Source: an uncultured Ruthenibacterium sp. (GTDB lineage: Bacteria > Bacillota > Clostridia > Oscillospirales > Ruminococcaceae). Taken from it: DNA of 32,436 bases. Under the pieces are notes generated by a model. The model did no database searches and was not told the origin of the DNA. It saw only the letters and a list, made by a program, of their open reading frames with translations. The position numbers and the translations under genes were made by a program. The stretch lies in assembly GCA_944388395.1 (NCBI GenBank), contig CALXIP010000021.1, forward strand, positions 1 through 32,436, read 5' to 3'. How positions within the stretch are numbered: the first letter of the stretch is position 1; each line of letters starts with the position of its first letter. Below, piece by piece: positions 1 through 6,391 of this stretch.

Positions 1-13
1 CCGGGAGCGGTCT

Positions 14-907
14 ATGGAAAAAGAATTGATTCTGGAAGCGACACATCTGTGCCAGACATTTCACATGAATGAACATTCCCGCGTGGATGCAGTCCGGGAT
101 GTTTCTCTTACCATCCATCGGGGCGAAGTGCTGGGGCTCGTTGGCGAGTCCGGGTGTGGAAAATCCACCATCGCACGTCTTGTAACCGGAATTGAACAGC
201 CTGCCGCAGGTTCCGTTCTTTTTGAAGGGCTTCCGGTTTCCGGCCCCCATGCGGATGCAGTCCAAAAGAAAAAGCTGCACCAAAAGGTCCAGTTGATTTT
301 CCAGGACTCCGCCGCAGCACTAAATCCCCGCATGACCGTTCAGAAAATTCTTTTGGAACCGGTACACATTCAAAAGTTCAAAGCAGGAAAAAAAGCAGCT
401 CTGCAAAAAGCAATCCATCTGCTTGCCGAAGTTGGTCTGAATGAAACGTATCTCTCCAAATATCCCGGAGAACTCTCCGGCGGACAGAGGCAGCGTGTTG
501 CCATCGCCCGCAGCCTGATGCTCGATCCGGAACTGATCGTTGCGGATGAACCGATTTCCTCACTCGATATTTCCATTCAGGCCCAGATCATGATGCTCTT
601 TCTGCATCTGCGTCAGGAACGAAAATTTTCCATGCTTTTTATTGCACACGACCTCTCTGCTGTGCGCTTTATCAGCGACCGAGTTGCCGTTATGCTTCAG
701 GGGAAAGTGGTTGAACTGGCACCCACCGAAGAGTTATTTCAGAATCCTCTTCATCCGTACACCCGCTCTCTTCTCTCCTCCATTCATGTGCCGGATCCTG
801 TTTTCGAACGAAATAAACGATCCATCCCCTATGACCGAACACTTCCCCTAGGGGACACTCTTCACGAAAAGCAGCCCGGACATTTTGTTCTGGAGCCTTT
901 GCGCTGA
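14..907 (+). CDS. Oligopeptide/dipeptide ABC transporter ATP-binding protein (OppF/DppF type)
   Basis: Cytoplasmic ATPase that would energise a peptide importer of the Opp/Dpp (or nickel-peptide) class. The 297-residue protein shows Walker A GESGCGKST at residues 44-52, the signature LSGGQ at 154-158, Walker B with ADEP at 177-180 and the switch histidine in IAHD at 210-213. The C-terminal HPYTRSLL stretch is the oligopeptide-transporter C-terminal extension typical of OppD/OppF. The ATG at 14 is preceded by a GGGAG-like site. The gene starts almost at the window edge, so the partner ATPase, permeases and binding protein presumably lie upstream, and the substrate cannot be told from here. A hairpin terminator follows at 929-961, so this is probably the last gene of its operon. 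Confidence 0.93.
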   Translation: MEKELILEATHLCQTFHMNEHSRVDAVRDVSLTIHRGEVLGLVGESGCGKSTIARLVTGIEQPAAGSVLFEGLPVSGPHADAVQKKKLHQKVQLIFQDSAAALNPRMTVQKILLEPVHIQKFKAGKKAALQKAIHLLAEVGLNETYLSKYPGELSGGQRQRVAIARSLMLDPELIVADEPISSLDISIQAQIMMLFLHLRQERKFSMLFIAHDLSAVRFISDRVAVMLQGKVVELAPTEELFQNPLHPYTRSLLSSIHVPDPVFERNKRSIPYDRTLPLGDTLHEKQPGHFVLEPLR

Positions 908-928
908 TCTCGCCTGCAACATTTTTTC

Positions 929-961
929 ATAGGCCTGCTTGAAGCAGGCCTATATTTTTTC
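929..961 (+). terminator. Intrinsic terminator of the peptide ABC operon
   Basis: A perfect 10-bp stem (929-938 with 944-953, loop TTGAA) is followed by a run of T (956-960). It lies 22 bases after the ABC ATPase stop codon. Confidence 0.85.
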
Positions 962-1082
962 TCCGGCAACGTCACATCTCTTTCACAACCTATATAAAAG
1001 TCACCTTTTTTCTTCTGTTTTTCAAACAAAACGACAAAATTTAAAAAAACTGTAAAATGGAGAGAAGAATCAGCCGGAATAT

Positions 1083-1090
1083 GCTATAAT
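1083..1090 (+). promoter_or_regulatory. Extended -10 promoter element for prs-like gene
   Basis: TATAAT at 1085-1090 is preceded by TG at 1082-1083 with one spacer base, giving an extended -10. No convincing -35 hexamer is seen 16-18 bases upstream (the sequence there is GAGAAG-like). The leader to the start codon at 1157 is about 60 nt. The remainder of the 908-1147 gap is AT-rich and holds no ORF I can support. Confidence 0.55.
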
Positions 1091-1156
1091 AAGACCATAA
1101 GTGCAGTGACGTTTGTCCCTTATTGAAATAACAAATTTTAAGGAGAAGTGTCTTAC

Positions 1157-2305
1157 ATGGTTCAGAAAAAAGGCGCAAAAGACTTTTTCAACATCGACGA
1201 ACGGGTATCGGAACTGGCATTGATCGCCGCTCCCGGAGCAGAAGAGTTGACCGAAAAAATCAATTACCACCTGCTTCGCTGGGCAAAAGAAGCCGGATTT
1301 GAACAGGAAACATTCATCATCGAAAGCGAATGTCCGCGTTTCTCCTCCGGCGATGGTAAAGGCATGATCAAATCTTCCGTCCGCGGCGATGACATTTATC
1401 TTGTCATTGACGTAGGAAATTACAGCTGCAAGTACAATTTGTTCGGAAACCAAAACTTCATGTCCCCTGACGATCATTTCCAGAACCTGAAGCGTCTGAT
1501 TCAGGCCGTTGGCGGCAAGGCACATCGTCTGAACGTCATTATGCCCATGCTGTACGGCAGCCGCCAGCATCGCCGCAACTACCGCGAAAGCCTGGACTGC
1601 GCGGTAGCTCTGCAGGAACTGCAGGCCATGGGCGTGGAAAACATCATCACGTTTGATGCACACGATCCCCGTATGCAAAACGCTGTTCCCCTGATGGGCT
1701 TTGACAACGTTATGCCCACCTATCAGGTGATGAAAGCCCTTTTGAAAGCGGTGCCTGACTTGAAACTGGACCGCAATCACTTTATGGTAATCAGCCCCGA
1801 CGAGGGCGCCCTGAACCGCAACATGTATTATGCCAGCGTTCTGGGGGTCAATCTGGGCATGTTCTATAAGCGCCGCGACTACTCTCGCGTGGTCAACGGC
1901 CGCAACCCCATTGTCGCTCATGAATATCTGGGCGAAAGCGTTGAAAACAAAGACGTTTTCGTGGCAGACGATATCATCTCCTCCGGCGAAAGCATGCTGG
2001 ACATTGCCGTCGCCCTGAAGAAACAGGGTGCCAATCGCATTTTTGCAAATGCCACCTACGCCATTTTCACCAATGGCCTGGCCGAATTTGACAAGGCCTA
2101 TGAATCCGGCATGATCAACGGCGTGTTCGGTACGAACCTCACCTATCGCACGCCGGAACTCTTGCAGCGGCCCTGGTTCCACGAAGTAGATGTGTCAAAA
2201 TACATCGCCTACTTCATTGCCGCTTTGAACCATGACATGTCCGTCAGCGCCATCATTGATCCGCACGAAAAGATCAAAGCACTGCTGGAACGTTCGAAAC
2301 GCTAA
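1157..2305 (+). CDS. prs: Ribose-phosphate pyrophosphokinase, divergent clostridial form
   Basis: Predicted to make PRPP from ribose-5-phosphate and ATP for nucleotide, His and Trp synthesis. The ATG at 1157 was chosen over an upstream in-frame GTG at 1148 because AAGGAG (1140-1145) sits about 11 nt from the ATG but only 2 nt from the GTG. The 382-aa protein keeps the family layout: an Arg-rich catalytic loop SRQHRRNYRES (residues 135-145), DAHD (167-170) in place of the usual DLHA metal site, ISPDEG in place of SPD(A/G)G, and the PRPP loop ADDIISSG (270-277) in place of DDxIDTGG. It is longer than the classical ~315 residues. The family call is firm; whether the activity is fully canonical is less sure because several active-site positions differ. 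It is monocistronic between its own promoter and a strong terminator. Confidence 0.85.
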   Translation: MVQKKGAKDFFNIDERVSELALIAAPGAEELTEKINYHLLRWAKEAGFEQETFIIESECPRFSSGDGKGMIKSSVRGDDIYLVIDVGNYSCKYNLFGNQNFMSPDDHFQNLKRLIQAVGGKAHRLNVIMPMLYGSRQHRRNYRESLDCAVALQELQAMGVENIITFDAHDPRMQNAVPLMGFDNVMPTYQVMKALLKAVPDLKLDRNHFMVISPDEGALNRNMYYASVLGVNLGMFYKRRDYSRVVNGRNPIVAHEYLGESVENKDVFVADDIISSGESMLDIAVALKKQGANRIFANATYAIFTNGLAEFDKAYESGMINGVFGTNLTYRTPELLQRPWFHEVDVSKYIAYFIAALNHDMSVSAIIDPHEKIKALLERSKR

Positions 2306-2307
2306 TC

Positions 2308-2344
2308 AAAAAGGACTCCCGTTCAAAACGGGAGTCCTTTTTTT
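2308..2344. terminator. Bidirectional intrinsic terminator between prs and the ABC exporter
   Basis: A long perfect stem (AAAAAGGACTCCCGT paired with ACGGGAGTCCTTTTT) is flanked by A and T runs on both sides, so it can end the + strand prs transcript and the converging - strand exporter transcript. The permease stop codon abuts it at 2344. Confidence 0.9.
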
Positions 2345-3927
2345 CATATTGCCAGCAATCTCTGCGCGCCGCGCCGAAGAATCCACGTCCAGCACACAGC
2401 AGCTGCAGCCGCACTGAGCAAAATCAAAATGCCGCTTTGAACCGGGAAAGAAACCCAGGAACGTGTGAACCAGCAGATTGCACCGATTACCACCGCAATC
2501 AGCATTCCGCCCAATGAAGTCACCATAACGGACGCCGACTGTTTGACGATCACCGTATCATTTTCACAGTCCATTTTTGGCAACAGCAAATTGATCAGCA
2601 AGCCCCAAAGCGCATTGCCCAGGCTATACAAAAAGCATGTCAACAGCAACAGCACCGTATGCACCACGCTCAAACGAAACGGCATCGCTGCGCAAATGCC
2701 TGCAACCAAAAGGCCCGGCCACACAACGAGCAGCTGAAGTGCAATTTTTGATAAAAAGATCGTTTTTGCCTCGACCGGTGCCTCTTTCAAAATCCAGAGA
2801 TTTTTTCCTTCCAAACTGATGCAGACATTGGTGGTACATGTAATTGAAAGCATAAACACAGCAGAAATCAGCAAAAGAACTGGAGCCGCCTCTTCCAGCT
2901 GCAGCTGCGCCAGAACGATCCGTACGTCCGCGCTGAACAGCAGTGCGGCAATCCCGCCCACAAGCAGCGCCGCTGTGCCGAACATCGTATTCGCTACATA
3001 AACCGGGCACCCAAAATAGCGCCGAAGTTCTTTTTGGAGCAATGCCTGAAACAGTCCCGAAGCCTCCACCTGCACCAGCCGGTAATTTCCGCGACTTCTG
3101 TGGGAAGATAGTCCCGATACAATTTGGCGATATCGCGCACTGAAAAGAAACACCACACCCAAAAAAGGCAACAGGCACAGTGCAGAAAACAGAAGCAGCG
3201 CCCAGCCATCCCCTGCCAAAGCTCGCCAAAGCAGCATAAAGGGACTGAGCCATTGATTAAGGAAGACGGTCAATCCCTGCCTGTCCACCGCCACTTTCTG
3301 CATGCCGGTTTGAAGCCAAAACGTACCCGCAAAAATTGCGGCGATAAACAGGAAGTAGGCAATATTCGCCACCAGCGCCTTGTGCCGCATCCGACCGGAT
3401 ACAAATGCAACCGCATAGCCTATCAACAGGCTGCACAGTGTCGGAAGAAACGCCAGCACCAGAATAGCAATTAAAACAGCGCCCCAATATCCGAAACTCC
3501 AGTCCATCTGCCAATAGGCCTGAACGCCGGCGGCCGGCACAAGGAACAGCACACAAAAAGCCAGATTTTCCAAATAGAGCGCCAGCATCTTGGCCAGCAT
3601 AACCACAAAGGCAGACACCGGTAAGCTGAGCATCAAGTCCATGTCTTTACCGCCAAACACTACGCCGCTGGCGCAAAACACTGTAAAAAGGAAGCTGGCA
3701 AAACACGCCAAAGCTGCCGCCAGGGGAAACAGATAATCAATCGCACCAATGGTGTTCAAGGCCATTCCACCGCTGACACAATATGTGCCGGACAGCAAAA
3801 GCATCAACGCCCCCAGAAGCGTTAAAGCTGCTGCTCCGCTCAGCTTCTTTTTGCGCGACGACCCAAACGAAAGTGCAGCAAGCAAGGCGCGAAAGTCTAT
3901 TTTCAGCAAGATCCACAGTTTACGCAT
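2344..3927 (-). CDS. Putative ABC exporter permease (12-TM-like integral membrane protein)
   Basis: Membrane subunit for the ATPase encoded just upstream. The protein (527 aa from the ATG at 3927) is strongly hydrophobic, with around twelve possible membrane segments and cytoplasmic loops rich in Arg/Lys. It resembles the putative ABC exporter family seen in Firmicutes rather than importer permeases. An in-frame start 60 bases further upstream is possible, but the ATG at 3927 overlaps the ATPase stop (ATGCGTAA) and has an AGGTGAG site at good spacing, which points to translational coupling. Substrate unknown; drug, peptide or lipid export are all possible. Confidence is high for ABC permease and low for substrate. 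Confidence 0.8.
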   Translation of the reverse strand: MRKLWILLKIDFRALLAALSFGSSRKKKLSGAAALTLLGALMLLLSGTYCVSGGMALNTIGAIDYLFPLAAALACFASFLFTVFCASGVVFGGKDMDLMLSLPVSAFVVMLAKMLALYLENLAFCVLFLVPAAGVQAYWQMDWSFGYWGAVLIAILVLAFLPTLCSLLIGYAVAFVSGRMRHKALVANIAYFLFIAAIFAGTFWLQTGMQKVAVDRQGLTVFLNQWLSPFMLLWRALAGDGWALLLFSALCLLPFLGVVFLFSARYRQIVSGLSSHRSRGNYRLVQVEASGLFQALLQKELRRYFGCPVYVANTMFGTAALLVGGIAALLFSADVRIVLAQLQLEEAAPVLLLISAVFMLSITCTTNVCISLEGKNLWILKEAPVEAKTIFLSKIALQLLVVWPGLLVAGICAAMPFRLSVVHTVLLLLTCFLYSLGNALWGLLINLLLPKMDCENDTVIVKQSASVMVTSLGGMLIAVVIGAICWFTRSWVSFPVQSGILILLSAAAAAVCWTWILRRGAQRLLAI

Positions 3928-4645
3928 TCCGCTCACCTTCCTGGGCCAATTCAAGAAAGACTGATTCAAGGTCGGAATTTCCCACAATCTGATCCGTCTT
4001 GCCCTGCTCTACAAGATGGCCCTTTTGAATGATCACAATGCGGTCGCACAGCTTTTGCGCCACTTCCAGTACATGGGTGGAAAACAAAACGGCGCCGCCC
4101 TGTCCGCACAGTTCTTTCAAAAAGCCCTTCATGACAAATGCAGCCTGAGGGTCCAGCCCCACAAACGGTTCATCCAGAATCAGCAGCTTCGGCTGGCGCA
4201 TCAATGCGGAAATCAAGGCCAGTTTCTGCTTCATACCATGGCTGTAACTGCCGATGGGATCTCCCAGCGCATCCGTCATTTCAAAAGCATCCGCATACTT
4301 TCCAATGCGCTTTGTGCGCTCTTGCTTTGGAATGGAATAAAGATCTGCGATAAATTTCAAGTACGCGATTCCCGTCAAAAACTCGTACAGATCCGGATTG
4401 TCCGGCAGGAACGCCGTAATCTGTTTTGCCAAAACCGGTTCGGTGTGGATGTCGTGCCCGCCGATGGTAATCGTGCCCTGCGTATAATCCAAAATGCCCG
4501 CTACACAGCGAAGCGTGGTAGTTTTTCCGGCTCCATTGTGCCCGATGAAGCCAACGATCTCGCCGGACTGCACGGAAAAAGACAAATCCTCCACCGCCTT
4601 TTTACCACCCGGATATGTTTTGGATAAATGCGAAATTTCAAGCAT
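3920..4645 (-). CDS. ABC exporter ATP-binding protein
   Basis: Nucleotide-binding subunit of a two-gene ABC exporter. The 241-aa protein has Walker A GHNGAGKTT (residues 35-43), a variant signature YSHGMKQ (134-140, in place of LSGGQ) and Walker B LLILDEP (154-160) followed by FVGLD, then the switch His in STH. The YSHGMKQ form is common in CcmA/NatA/BcrA-like exporter ATPases. The stop codon overlaps the permease start. The gene is preceded by a GGGAGGG Shine-Dalgarno, a dyad at 4667-4684 and a consensus promoter, so it starts the transcription unit. No regulator gene lies next to it. Confidence 0.92.
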   Translation of the reverse strand: MLEISHLSKTYPGGKKAVEDLSFSVQSGEIVGFIGHNGAGKTTTLRCVAGILDYTQGTITIGGHDIHTEPVLAKQITAFLPDNPDLYEFLTGIAYLKFIADLYSIPKQERTKRIGKYADAFEMTDALGDPIGSYSHGMKQKLALISALMRQPKLLILDEPFVGLDPQAAFVMKGFLKELCGQGGAVLFSTHVLEVAQKLCDRIVIIQKGHLVEQGKTDQIVGNSDLESVFLELAQEGERNA

Positions 4646-4666
4646 TCAAAATCCCTCCCAGCATCA

Positions 4667-4684
4667 ATTAGATATTCATCTAAT
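4667..4684 (-). promoter_or_regulatory. Dyad operator in the leader of the ABC exporter operon
   Basis: Perfect 7-bp inverted repeat ATTAGAT/ATCTAAT with a 4-base centre. It lies immediately downstream of the expected transcription start of the promoter at 4697-4724, a classic position for repressor binding. GntR (YtrA-like), TetR or MarR regulators often control such exporters, but which one acts here is not visible. Confidence 0.55.
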
Positions 4685-4696
4685 TAATTTGTTCCT

Positions 4697-4724
4697 ATTA
4701 TAACAGTCCGCATCGCTTTGTCAA
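4697..4724 (-). promoter_or_regulatory. Consensus sigma-A promoter of the ABC exporter operon
   Basis: On the - strand TTGACA (4719-4724) and TATAAT (4697-4702) are separated by 16 bases. Both hexamers match consensus exactly, so strong basal activity is expected, probably held down at the adjacent dyad. Confidence 0.8.
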
Positions 4725-4741
4725 GAGCTGCGCAAAGGTTT

Positions 4742-4800
4742 TGCAATAAACAGCCTCCTTCCCGCGTATTGCAGATGAAATCAATTTTCAAAGGAGGCTG
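4742..4800 (+). promoter_or_regulatory. Possible SD-sequestering hairpin/pseudoknot before the DUF4349 gene
   Basis: CAGCCTCCTT (4751-4760) is a perfect 10-bp complement of AAGGAGGCTG (4791-4800), which contains the Shine-Dalgarno of the downstream gene. A second perfect 7-bp stem, TGCAATA (4742-4748) with TATTGCA (4767-4773), places the 5' arm of the first stem inside its loop. Formed together they make H-type pseudoknot geometry. Pairing is seen directly; function is inference, and it depends on where transcription begins. Confidence 0.4.
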
Positions 4801-4808
4801 TGAAGGAT

Positions 4809-5696
4809 ATGAAAAGATGGATTGCAATTTTTTGTCTGATGCTGTTTGCCTGCGGCTTATGCGCCTGTGCCGCTGATGCAGAAATGTCCGCAGAAAACAC
4901 CAGTGCGGACGCCGTTATGGACGAGGCGGCCGCACTGGCCGCCGAAAGCTCTTCCACTGGATCTTCCCCGCTTCTCGATGATCGGAAACTGGTGCGAAGC
5001 GCTTCCATGTCCATCGAAGCACTGGACTTTGATGCCGTTTGTGCATCACTTTTGCAGCTGACAGAAGACTTGAAAGGATACGTGGCCAGCGCTGACGTAA
5101 CCACCCCTTCTTACGATGACGCAAGGCGAAGCGCCTTTTATGAGCTTCGGATCCCCAGCGAGCGCTACAACGACTTTCTGACCGGTGCAGAATCTTCCGG
5201 CAACGTTACCAATCTCCAGGAATCAGTGGAAGATATCACAAGTCAATATGTGGACGTGGAAGCGCGTCTGGAAAGTCTTCAGGCGCAGCAGGAGCGACTT
5301 TATGAATTGCTGGAACAAGCACAGGACATCGAGACTGTCCTGGCCATTCAAAATCAACTGACGGAAATTCAATATCAAATTGAAAGTTATACCGCACAAC
5401 AACGCTCTTATGACCAACAAGTTTCCTACTCCAGTATCCGTGTCTATGTAGATGAAGTAGAGCGCGTTACAGAAAAGCAGGATACCTTCATGCAGAAACT
5501 TGGTGCAGCTTTTTCCGGAAGCTGGCGCCTGTTTGGCGAGGTTTTGCAAACGTTGATTCTCGCATTGGTCACGGGCTTTCCCTTTGTACTTCTGGGCATT
5601 TTCTGCCTGGTGCTGACCATTGTCCTTCTCCGCCGCAAAAAGCGAAAAAAACAGCCTTCTTCCGTGCCGGACAGTGATACACAGGGTAATACATAA
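4809..5696 (+). CDS. DUF4349 domain membrane lipoprotein
   Basis: Unknown function; probably an envelope-anchored protein. The 295-aa product has an N-terminal signal with two candidate lipobox cysteines (LFAC, Cys15; LCAC, Cys20), a low-complexity Ala/Ser/Glu stretch, then a DUF4349-type region with a predicted coiled coil rich in Gln/Glu (roughly residues 145-205, including ARLESLQAQQ). It ends in one membrane segment and a basic tail (RRKKRKK). The ATG at 4809 is preferred over an in-frame GTG at 4800 because AAGGAGG at 4791-4797 is 11 nt away from the ATG but 2 nt from the GTG. The leader can hide the Shine-Dalgarno site in a perfect inverted repeat, suggesting post-transcriptional control. 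Confidence 0.85.
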   Translation: MKRWIAIFCLMLFACGLCACAADAEMSAENTSADAVMDEAAALAAESSSTGSSPLLDDRKLVRSASMSIEALDFDAVCASLLQLTEDLKGYVASADVTTPSYDDARRSAFYELRIPSERYNDFLTGAESSGNVTNLQESVEDITSQYVDVEARLESLQAQQERLYELLEQAQDIETVLAIQNQLTEIQYQIESYTAQQRSYDQQVSYSSIRVYVDEVERVTEKQDTFMQKLGAAFSGSWRLFGEVLQTLILALVTGFPFVLLGIFCLVLTIVLLRRKKRKKQPSSVPDSDTQGNT

Positions 5697-5738
5697 ATTC
5701 CCGATTTCAGGGCATACTAAATCCCGGAGGCGATGGCT

Positions 5739-5945
5739 ATGAAAAAGAATTTTCAGAAGGCTCCGGACAGTTCCAGAATCCCCTTAGATGCAAAGCGAGC
5801 GATGGAAGCTGTTCGCAGTCATTCCGTTCGGCCTGCATTGTTTTATACCGAACAGGAGCAAACGCCTTGTGACGCAGGCGTCTGGGAAACCCGGGAGACA
5901 GTAAACCGCAAGCTGAAGCAGAAAGAAGAATTTCCCCTTGGATAA
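5739..5945 (+). CDS. Small hypothetical protein (68 aa)
   Basis: Not recognised. The ATG at 5739 is 8 nt after a GGAGG (5726-5730); an in-frame ATG at 5733 is too close to it. The product is hydrophilic and basic in its first half, has one cysteine, no membrane segment, and ends in a charged stretch (RKLKQKEE). The good ribosome-binding site and the compact placement 42 nt after the DUF4349 gene argue that it is translated. It may be cotranscribed with that gene; no terminator is obvious between them. Confidence 0.5.
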   Translation: MKKNFQKAPDSSRIPLDAKRAMEAVRSHSVRPALFYTEQEQTPCDAGVWETRETVNRKLKQKEEFPLG

Positions 5946-5952
5946 ATTTCCC

Positions 5953-5981
5953 TTGTAGTTTTCACACAAATATGGTATACT
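5953..5981 (+). promoter_or_regulatory. Promoter of the small GNAT gene
   Basis: TTGTAG (5953-5958), a 17-base spacer, then TATACT (5976-5981). The start codon is about 28 nt downstream of the -10. Confidence 0.65.
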
Positions 5982-6009
5982 TTGTTCAAATGAAACAGAG
6001 GTGATTCCA

Positions 6010-6279
6010 ATGGCATTTGAGGTACAGGAAAACCGGATCGTTTATCGGCAAAACGATGAGATTTTGGCAGAGATCACCTTTCCTGCGTGGAAAGAAAATA
6101 TTGTAAACATTGACCACACGTTCGTAGACGAAACGCTGCGCGGACAGGGCGTTGCAGGGCAACTGATGCAGCGCACGGCGGAAGAACTGCGGCGGACCGG
6201 CCGCAAAGCCGTTGCCACTTGCAGCTATGCCAAAAAATGGTTTGAACAACACGAAGAATATCGTGATGTATTAAAGTAA
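6010..6279 (+). CDS. Small GNAT-family N-acetyltransferase (YjdJ-like)
   Basis: An 89-residue protein matching the short GNAT class (YjdJ/NATD1-like, Acetyltransf_CG). The acetyl-CoA loop is seen as RGQGVAGQLM, preceded by the HTFVDETLRG segment and followed by the conserved CSYAKKWFE motif near the C-terminus. The ATG at 6010 follows an AGAGGTG site; an in-frame GTG at 6001 lies inside that site and was not used. The family lacks the usual N-terminal GNAT part, and its acceptor substrate is generally unknown. It is transcribed from its own promoter and ends before a shared terminator. Confidence 0.85.
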   Translation: MAFEVQENRIVYRQNDEILAEITFPAWKENIVNIDHTFVDETLRGQGVAGQLMQRTAEELRRTGRKAVATCSYAKKWFEQHEEYRDVLK

Positions 6280-6303
6280 TCTGCCTTGCTTCAACTCAGA
6301 TTT

Positions 6304-6321
6304 GAGGTGTCAACACACCTC
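6304..6321. other. Short hairpin downstream of the GNAT gene
   Basis: GAGGTGT/ACACCTC, a 7-bp stem with a CAAC loop. It has no U-tract, so it is not a terminator by itself. The rest of the 6280-6350 gap shows nothing. Confidence 0.4.
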
Positions 6322-6350
6322 TTCGGTGCCGATCATCCCGTATGAAAAGA

Positions 6351-6380
6351 AAAACCCGCACCCCCATGGGTGCGGGTTTT
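6351..6380. terminator. Bidirectional terminator between the GNAT gene and the transglutaminase operon
   Basis: Perfect 13-bp stem AAAACCCGCACCC/GGGTGCGGGTTTT with a CCAT loop. A and T runs on both sides suit termination of both converging transcripts. Confidence 0.9.
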
Positions 6381-6391
6381 CTCATTGCTCG

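Noticed and set aside
1070-2182. 370-aa ORF antisense to prs
   Set aside because: Lies fully opposite a clear enzyme gene, with no ribosome site or family motif; a shadow frame.
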